Below are positions 57,220-64,000 of a DNA stretch of 64,000 nt, in pieces; position 1 is the stretch's first letter, and the number at the start of each line of letters is the position of its first letter. Source of the stretch: Brachypodium distachyon. Lineage: Eukaryota; Streptophyta; Magnoliopsida; Poales; Poaceae. The translations under genes were made by a program, and so were the position numbers. The DNA lies in the NCBI RefSeq assembly GCF_000005505.3, contig NC_016132.3:42856914-42920913 (forward strand), given 5' to 3'. Below the pieces are notes generated by a model that ran no database searches, was not told where the DNA came from, and saw only the letters and a program-made list of their open reading frames with translations.

Positions 57220-58092
57220 AAACGAAGCGGCTGGTTTTCGTGAGGAACTACACATCGCATGACGCATCGAACTGTGACGAAGCTCCCATTTTAGAAACGA
57301 AGGAGGACCGTGTTTTGATCCCAATTCTAGTTTGTAACTTGTCATGACAAACACTTTGTTATTTTTTAAAGTAGAGGCGAAGTCAGAGTGAGTTCGACGG
57401 TTGTTCACTAGCTAGAGGACATGGATTTCACCGGTCGTTGCATCCTGAGACGCAAATGCGCAGTATATAGGCTAAAGCAGGGCATGGCTATATTTTTGGA
57501 TCAGCCTCTTCAAAAGTTGAAAGAATTAGACGAAGGCAAGCCATCCTTGCGGTTACGGGCGGTTGATAGTTTACACTCAAAAGCCTGAAAAATTCACTCA
57601 AAAAACTTGAGTTAATTTGGAGTAAAAGATGTGTCTGGACGATCGAATTTAAACTTGAATTACGCTACGTACGGAGGGAGTATTTGAGAAAAAAATTACG
57701 GACAACTTTCTGTCCCCGAAAGCAAGACGTCGCTGCAACCCGTCAAACGTCGCCTCCTCACACGAAACTTGACGCTGTTTATTGTGAGTGTGATGCATCA
57801 AAGACGACCGTGGTTCGATGATGGATCGTCCGCCGCCCATAATTCCCGCCTGCATTTCGCTCATCCATCGTGCATGTCGCCGTCGTCGGACGGCATTTTT
57901 GTTACGACAAAAGAGCGCCGATGCCTCTACGTGGTTGCCATATCTACATATGACCCTACACGCAGTATTTCGCGGTCATCCAGAACTGGGCAGACCACCC
58001 ACCTCTACGCGACGCTGCAGCACTTACCGTTTGCATCAACTCGCTACCATGAGTACCACAGTCAGTAGTACTACAGCATGGGCCACCAGCTC
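57220..58092. other. intergenic, with a truncated Stowaway end
   Basis: A lone Stowaway right terminus (tacggagggagta) stands at about 57670-57682, without a matching left end nearby. No gene is recognised. Confidence 0.5.
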
Positions 58093-58101
58093 AGCTGCGC
58101 C

Positions 58102-58374
58102 TGAATTTCGACAAAATTAAACCAAAAAACACACAAAAAATTGAAATATGGACTCCCGGCCAAACTATTTCACAAACCTGACCCTTCCGGGTAGCGTCCG
58201 CATACTGGGCATTAGCCCTACGCTATAACGCCTTGTGTCCAGGCGTTAAACCGGTACCAGCGTGGCGTGCTTGTCCAGCGTGGTGATGCCGGGGACCCAC
58301 GGCAAGCCACTATAGCGTCTCGTCCACGGGTGCTATACGAGTAGTTTAGCGCCTCCTCACCCGACGCTATACCC
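58102..58374 (+). repeat. left terminal inverted repeat of the PMD-carrying element
   Basis: Begins tgaatttcgacaaaatt and ends near gacgctatacc; pairs with 61231-61501. Contains the repeated 'gctata' and 'cgttaaaccg' motifs within the arm. Confidence 0.88.
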
Positions 58375-59181
58375 CCGTACCCTAAAGCAGCCGAACCGCT
58401 CGGGCCAGAGGCTCACGCACACAAGCACACAAGGTTCGGCCCTTTTTCTTTCCCGTTAGAACGCAGCGGCGGCGGCGGTTCCTCCCCTCCAAATCTCTCC
58501 CCCGATTCGTCGATTTATTCGTGGATTCCGGTCGCATTTGCTCCCCCCAGGTATTCTCCTCCGATCCCCTCAGTTTGGTCCTCATTTTGCTCGAGAAATT
58601 TCTGTACATTTAGGGTTCGAGGGTTAGGATCCGGCTAGAATCACAATCTTCAACAAAATGACATATTAGGATCTGGCTAGAAATGTTAAGCTGTTCAAAG
58701 TTATCACTTAAACATAGTCATACATGCGCCACTTGTTCCACTTCTCATTTGTGGCATTCAAATAAAATCCAGCACCTACTCATGAACAGTCAAGATAAGA
58801 GAATTGTTGTTTTGTGGACTGTGGCCGGCTAAGAACAAAGCTAGGTTTTTTTGGAATGTGGCCGGCCGGTAGTTGCTAGTTTTGTATGAAGAAAAAACTT
58901 ATTGCTCAAATACCTTGATATGTTATACAAAGTTGTATTGTTGGGGATAACAAGACCTCAGAAAGTATGCTCTTTTCCATGCATGTGGGATGGCTGTTAT
59001 AATCAATTCTTTTGTGTTAATTGTTACAACTATTTCTTAGGCATGGCTGGTTTGGATTGTTCCTTGGATCGTTGTCTTCAATTCACAAGATGGATTTGTA
59101 GGAAAGGCTTGCTTTGTTGATATAGTTCGGAGTACAGGTGTCCCATTCGTTTGTTAATATGTCTTAATTGGAACATGTAGG

Positions 59182-61181
59182 ATGGCGCTCCTAATGGATC
59201 ACTACGACATGGCTCACCGTGGGCGTTTGAGGACAGGGCTCCTTCCGTTCATCCATATGGTGACCCGGTCGACACCTTGGATGAACGCTTGTGCAATCAC
59301 CGCGCTTGTCCACCGGTGGAGGCCTGAGACCCACACTTTTCACCTCCGGACCGGTGAGATGACTGTGACTCTTCAGGACTTGTCCATGATCCTGGCACTC
59401 CCCATCGGCGGGGAACCGGTATGTATCAATACGGCCTCTTCGGGATGGCGCCAGCAGATGGCGGATCTTATTGGTAGGGCACCGGAGGTCCCTGAGGACC
59501 CCGCTAACGACAGAGTGCCAGCGGGCGCAACATACACTTGGATAGTTGAAAACTTCTCCGAGTGCCGCGAGGATGCTGCCATCGAGGTGGTTGAGCAGTA
59601 CGCACGAGTATACGTGTGGTATGTCATCACACGCACTCTGTTTGCTGACGGGGATGGCAGGGCAGCTCAATGGCATTGTCTGAAGGCCTTGACCGTATGG
59701 GACTCCAATTGGAGCTGGGGCACAGCTGCACTTGCCTACCTTTACCGGCAGGTAATTAATATTTCATTGTTGTTACTATGTGCAATGACCTGTGATGACA
59801 TGTCTTAATTTATTTCCTGATTGCCTTTTGTTTTAGTTGGACGATGCTTGTCGTCGGAGCAAACCAGACAGCGGCATAGGTGGTCCACTGCTTCTACTGT
59901 CTGTTTGGAGCTGGGAACGCTTCCCCGTTGGACGTCCGAAAACGTTGGCATTCAATGATTGGGACGATCACGAAGATCCACTGCGGAGACCCACTTGGGC
60001 TTACAAGTGGGACCGTACGAGAGATAACTGGAACAACAGTAAACTTCTGTACAAGCAGTACACGAACGAGTTCGACACTTTAACCCCTGAGCAGGTAAAT
60101 ATTGTTATTGCGGAAAATTATTATGATTTCCGTGCTCTATGGTAACTGAACATTGCGATGCTTGTGATATATTTAAGGTGGAATGGCAGCCATATGGTAG
60201 TGGGGACGATTTCGGAGTCCCATTCGATTATGAGCTAAACCCGAAGTGCTTGGAAGAAAGACATCTGTGGTTGATGCGATGTCCAATGATATGCTTGTGG
60301 GCGGTTGAACTTCATAACCGCATCGTGTGATGCAACAGTTTGGGTTGTTGCAGACCAATCCCCCAAAGTAGAAGGACACAAACATACATCTTCACGAGTA
60401 AGTTTTTGTTGTTCCCATTAAGTTTTCCGGTGTTACCTTTTTACCGCAATAATATGGTGCCTTCCAAATATTTGTAGACTTGATAGGAAAAAATAGAAGA
60501 GCAAATAAAATTGGCCTAAGGAACATAAGGTGCATGTGGACAAGTTCAAAAGGTGCTTGGCCAAGATGGAGAATGGTGAAGGAACCCCCCAACGGCCGGC
60601 AAATCTTGATGCATTTAACAACTACCTTCGTTGGTATCATGAGAACACCAGAGCGGAGATTTGCCGGCCCGCATACAACCATGAAATTTTGGAAGATGAC
60701 AACCTATTCGACGAGGCTGCAAACGTGGAGTACAACAGGCTTGTAAAGGATGGGAGGCAAATATCATATGCTAATGTCTTGCACTTTGTGGTAACGGTGT
60801 TATGCTTCTCCAGTCTTTTGTGCCTTTTGAATATTCTGTTGTTATACAATATTTTCCTCATTTCAGCGTGATGAGATCAGGAAGGACGCCGACAGAACCG
60901 AGATAGTTTTCGATGAAACTCCTCACGGGAAAAAGGGGGAGAATACACTAAGGAAGTTTATGAAGGTGCGTGCTTGGATGTCTTGTATTTGCATATATGT
61001 GAACCGATAAATCAATTTTTCATTTCTGAACAATACAGCGGCAAGGCAATAGGATACGGCGGTTAGCCAACCTAATAGGAGGTTGCCGTGACCCCGAGAT
61101 GTCATCATCAGTACTGTCTAGTTCGTCTTCACCCACCGATGTTGATGAAGATCTTCAAGATGATTTGTCCAATGAGGTTTG
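59182..61181 (+). pseudogene. plant mobile domain (MAIN-like) gene, frameshifted
   Basis: Exon 1 (59182-59751, 190 residues) begins MALLMDHYDMAHRGRL and has the PMD signatures RSTPWMNACAITALVHRW, TVTLQDLSMILALPIGG and WDSNWSWGTAALAYLYRQ. Exon 2 (59837-60094, 86 residues) starts LDDACRRSK and includes LLLLSVWSWERFPVGRP. Exon 3 starts at 60178 (VEWQPYGSGDD). Its end is frameshifted near 60315: the expected HRVMQQFGLLQ lies in another frame and is followed by a stop. Later blocks at 60520-60789 (VDKFKRCLAKMENGEGT) and 60868-61181 complete the gene. PMD proteins such as MAIN and MAIL1 act in the plant nucleus in gene silencing and genome stability, and the domain is often found in transposons. 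The start may lie in an earlier, unseen exon. The cargo looks inactive. Confidence 0.82.
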
Positions 61182-61230
61182 AATTGTGCTTACATTAATG
61201 CAATTGTCATGTCATGTTAAATCCATGACA

Positions 61231-61501
61231 AGGTATAGCGCCGGGTGAGGAGGCGCTAAACTACTCGTATAGCGTCCGTGTACAAAGCGTTATAATGGCT
61301 TGCGTGGGTCCCGGCATCGTCACTCTGGACAAGCACGCCACGCTGGCATCGGTTTAACGCCCGGCCACAATGCGTTATAGGGTAAGGCTAACGTCTAGTA
61401 TGCGGGCGCTACACGGAAGGATCAGATTTGTGAAATAGTTTCGTCAAGAGTTTATATTTCAAATTTCTTTGTGTTTTGAATCAATTTTGTCGAAATTCAG
61501 A
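61231..61501 (-). repeat. right terminal inverted repeat of the PMD-carrying element
   Basis: Inverted counterpart of 58102-58374, ending aattttgtcgaaattcaga before the AGCTGCGCC duplication. Two extra bases at the tip relative to the left arm. Confidence 0.88.
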
Positions 61502-61510
61502 AGCTGCGCC

Positions 61511-63446
61511 CATCATCTCGCGACGGTGAGTACAGTACTAAGGTCGACATGATGAGCCACCACAGCGGTGTCGCCGGGTAACGTGCGCACACGCAGGCAC
61601 ATAGGCGGGCTACCGGCTGCCTTGGTACGTGGCGCTGATCGGCGATGTCGCGACGCAGGCTGGGTCGTCATTCGTCAACTCGGGAGTCGGGACACGATGA
61701 TTAGCACGGCCCGCGTAGTGCGGCGCGATGACGCCCGTGGTGTGTAAGGAGGCATCGAACCTGCCGGTGAGAGCATGTGGGGAACGAGATGCCTCTTCGT
61801 TATCGTGTTTCGTTCATGCCAGCAGGAGTGAAACCGACGCCAAGCAAAACCGTCCCGAGATGCCTTTTTCTACTGGTTTTTTCTTGTGACCGCGAACTCG
61901 GTGGGTCTTGGGCTCTTGGCGCGTAGTACTCGGCTACTCGCAGCAGCGCACTAGCGCAGGCATGTGCGCGGCCTCCTTAATTCGTACGGGGAGCGGTACG
62001 TCTCTGGGAGTTACTGTGTCCCGCGTCGATGGATTCGCCGACCCGGTTTAGCAATCTGAAAAGTTGACTTCCAGTGTACTATACACGTCTACACCAAACG
62101 ACTGGAGTAATAACATAATGAATTAATGACAGTAATTCCCCCGTCCCGCGGGTGCTGTATTTTCTTTTCTTTTTTGTTACGGAGGACACGTACACGATAC
62201 TTTGCATTCGTTTACTTCCTCCCGTGAGGCTCTTCGTGCAGGCTTCGATGCTTGCGCCGATCGCCGCCTCGTGGCTCATCTGTCGTGCCCTGCTGCAGAG
62301 TGTATCTGACAACTCCAAAATAAAATAAGAATAGGTGCAAAGTGTACGTGGTAAAATCTTGGTCGAACCGGGCTATAAAATTAAGTGCCGAAAGAAGGGA
62401 TAAAGTTCGCAATCTCCCAAATTTGTCTTTCCCTTTCACCAAATCCTTTTCCCTTCGTTCGCGATATACTAAGCTCATCCCGCTCTTTACTTTCTTTTCA
62501 TTGTATAGGCTAGCTTTCGGCCAGCCACGCTTTGCTTTCCGTCCCCATGGAGGAAAAGAGAAGAGAGGAAGCTTGCAAGCCTCTTGATCGCGATCCCGTG
62601 ACCGCTTGTGATCGCCGGGGAACTCACGCTATCAACAATGGTGTCCGTGTGCGCAGAATCCATTCCCATTTGGACGGACGCGGCTCATGCACCACAATGG
62701 CGTCGCGCGGCGTGGTCAAGGCAGTCAACTCGGCTACGAAATGTCTGTGTACACCGGCCCAGCGACGCGGGACAGGGTGAGGACGCGTGTGTGTGAACGC
62801 TGTCGAAGGCATCGCCGCCTGGCCCCTGGCCATACGGATTTAGGCATTTGTGCTTATGATTATTTCGGCGTCCCATGCGAATACAGCTGAGCGACGCTCT
62901 TGCCCTCGCAAAGTGGCAAATTACAGTATAAACAAAGAAGTGTGCTTTTTCCTTGTCCTTGTCGGCGTCATCGCAAAGTTCGGCGCTTTATTACTAGCAA
63001 AGCATGCATGTGCGTCCTGTTGTACGGTAGTACGGCGTGCGTCTGCGTTTTGTACCGACGGCTACGTTTTCTTCGATTGCGGCCCAGCCAACCAAAAATA
63101 TGCCTCTCCTCTCTCGCAGAATGTCTTGGCAAAAAGCCTCCGCGGCCTCATGCTTGCTCATTAGTCATTACTCCGCTACTGGCTAGGCTCTCGCAAGTAA
63201 CGAATCGAGACGAACACTGTCCTTCGCCCTCTGCTCATGTGTAGGCTATCTTAACTACTAGATTGAAAGTTGAAACAACATTTAAATCTAATTTAGTTAA
63301 ATTCAATGAATTTTGGTTGAGGTAATATCTTTTCTCTAGGAAACTAAACGCATGGTGTACCTTGGCAAACATTGGGTGCATGATAAGAACATCAGTTTAG
63401 TTCTTTTGGGACCATGATATGACTTTAATTATTTACGAAGAAAATA
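61511..63446. other. intergenic, no gene recognised
   Basis: Mixed sequence with several short frames on both strands, none with a recognisable motif. Parts around 61560-62060 and 62520-62830 are GC-rich and could belong to an unrecognised gene or element. Confidence 0.4.
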
Positions 63447-63480
63447 CTCCCTCCGATCCATAATCTTAGACACTTAGGAC
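63447..63480. mobile_element. Stowaway MITE, left end only
   Basis: After TA (63445-63446) the sequence reads ctccctccgatccataatct, the usual Stowaway left terminus. No right terminus follows within the next few hundred bases, so it is a truncated copy. Confidence 0.6.
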
Positions 63481-63908
63481 ATCTTCAATAAGCCATTACT
63501 TAACCCGTTACGAAAAGGGGAGAGAATGTGCCAACTCGTACAAAGTAACGCCCCCTCCAATGGACTATTTTTAAGCTTGGTACTATAATCTCCTCGGACT
63601 ATTTAATTGCTGCACTTGTGGTTGTCATAGTGTGATTTGCCATGGACTTTAACATTGTGGCCCGGCCTACCCATGCATATCTAAATCAAAGCCTACATAT
63701 GTGGGAGCGTATCTGGTGAAAACAGTTGCCTGGTGAAAATCTGAAAATTCTGATTCTGTAGCGTCCGATCATAAACACGCGTATGCGATGAGATGTGGGA
63801 TGGCACACGAGTTAAGTGAGACAACTTTTCAGATTACCCCCGCACCCACAAACCAACCCACAAGTCCTCAAATCCTCCCCATCCCCCGTTCGTTTATGTC
63901 CTCCTGAG

Positions 63909-64000
63909 ATGACGCCAAGATCGACGTCGGCGGCTCGCTCGATCTGTTTCTGCTCCGCGGCCGTCGTCCCTCCTCCGACCACCTCCACGCGCGCTGCAAG
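63909..64000 (+). CDS. possible gene start, cut by the window edge
   Basis: An ATG at 63909 (MTPRSTSAARSICFCSAA) opens a GC-rich frame that runs to the window end without a stop (30 codons plus two bases). It is preceded by a C-rich leader (ctcctccccatcccccgttc) like grass 5' UTRs. The adjoining frame is also open. With so little sequence the product cannot be named. It may be an organelle-targeted or low-complexity N-terminus, or not coding at all. Confidence 0.25.
   Translation, partial: MTPRSTSAARSICFCSAAVVPPPTTSTRAA

Larger units (their letters stand above)
58102..61501. mobile_element. MULE-like element carrying a plant-mobile-domain gene
   Basis: Inverted repeats of about 270 bp (58102-58374 and 61231-61501) share long stretches such as aaactatttcacaaa, agcgtggcgtgcttgtcc and acgagtagtttagcgcctcc. 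The perfect 9-bp direct repeat AGCTGCGCC flanks the element (58093-58101 and 61502-61510), which is the Mutator-type duplication. The interior contains one plus-strand gene of the plant mobile domain family and no sign of a transposase. It is 3.4 kb. The inverted arms differ at scattered positions, suggesting moderate age. Confidence 0.9.

Noticed and set aside
62532..63244. Several plus-strand frames of 60-114 residues
   Set aside because: Overlapping, Cys/Arg-rich and without motif or splice support; not called as genes.

Overview
The window looks like nuclear DNA of a grass, most likely a Pooideae/Triticeae species (wheat, Aegilops or barley type). The evidence is the GC-rich intron-poor monocot genes, many Stowaway elements starting CTCCCTCCGT with TA target duplications, and a dense nest of large transposable elements between sparse genes. 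No bacterial, organellar or viral genome features were seen.

Three ordinary host genes are well supported. They are an intronless PPR protein of the EMB1796/GRP23 type (3054-5060, minus), an F-box/FBD protein in three exons (14677-18784, minus) and an intronless nepenthesin-like aspartyl protease of the APF2 type (53866-55350, plus). A possible gene start runs off the right edge (63909-64000). Each of the three genes has a large transposon a few hundred bases upstream of its start codon: a 4.8-kb PIF/Harbinger element about 250 bp from the PPR gene, a Ty3/gypsy Tat-lineage retrotransposon about 490 bp from the F-box gene, and a 13-kb MULE about 720 bp from the protease.

From left to right: 1-3053 holds a Stowaway, a duplicated and partly inverted block and a perfect 26-bp inverted repeat. 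5307-10123 is a PIF/Harbinger-type element with TTA target duplications, an AT-rich tandem-repeat core and a transposase N-terminal remnant. 12207-13989 is a fold-back element that has itself been split by a 1.35-kb Harbinger-type element. 19273-35236 is a minus-strand Tat-type retrotransposon with gag, protease, RT, RNase H and integrase, plus an antisense extra gene between integrase and the 3' LTR. It shares its 5' LTR with a second, deleted copy that ends at 39338. Two solo LTRs of one unrelated family sit in this complex in opposite orientations.

The most unusual part is 40090-53204, where a Stowaway of about 115 bp is split by a 13-kb MULE with its own target duplication. Besides a decayed MuDR/FAR1-type transposase gene, this MULE carries a short GRF zinc-finger/membrane protein gene that is still open, and two convergent genes with Ulp1/C48-peptidase-like C-termini. 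In both, the expected catalytic Cys and His positions appear to be Ser. Further right, 58102-61501 is a second MULE-like element with 270-bp terminal inverted repeats and a perfect 9-bp target duplication. It has no visible transposase, and its only cargo is a decayed plant-mobile-domain (MAIN-like) gene. A 909-bp Tourist-like element lies between the protease gene and this element.

All readings are by eye. Exon borders are inferred from GT/AG signals and reading frame, and family names come from recognised motifs, not database searches.
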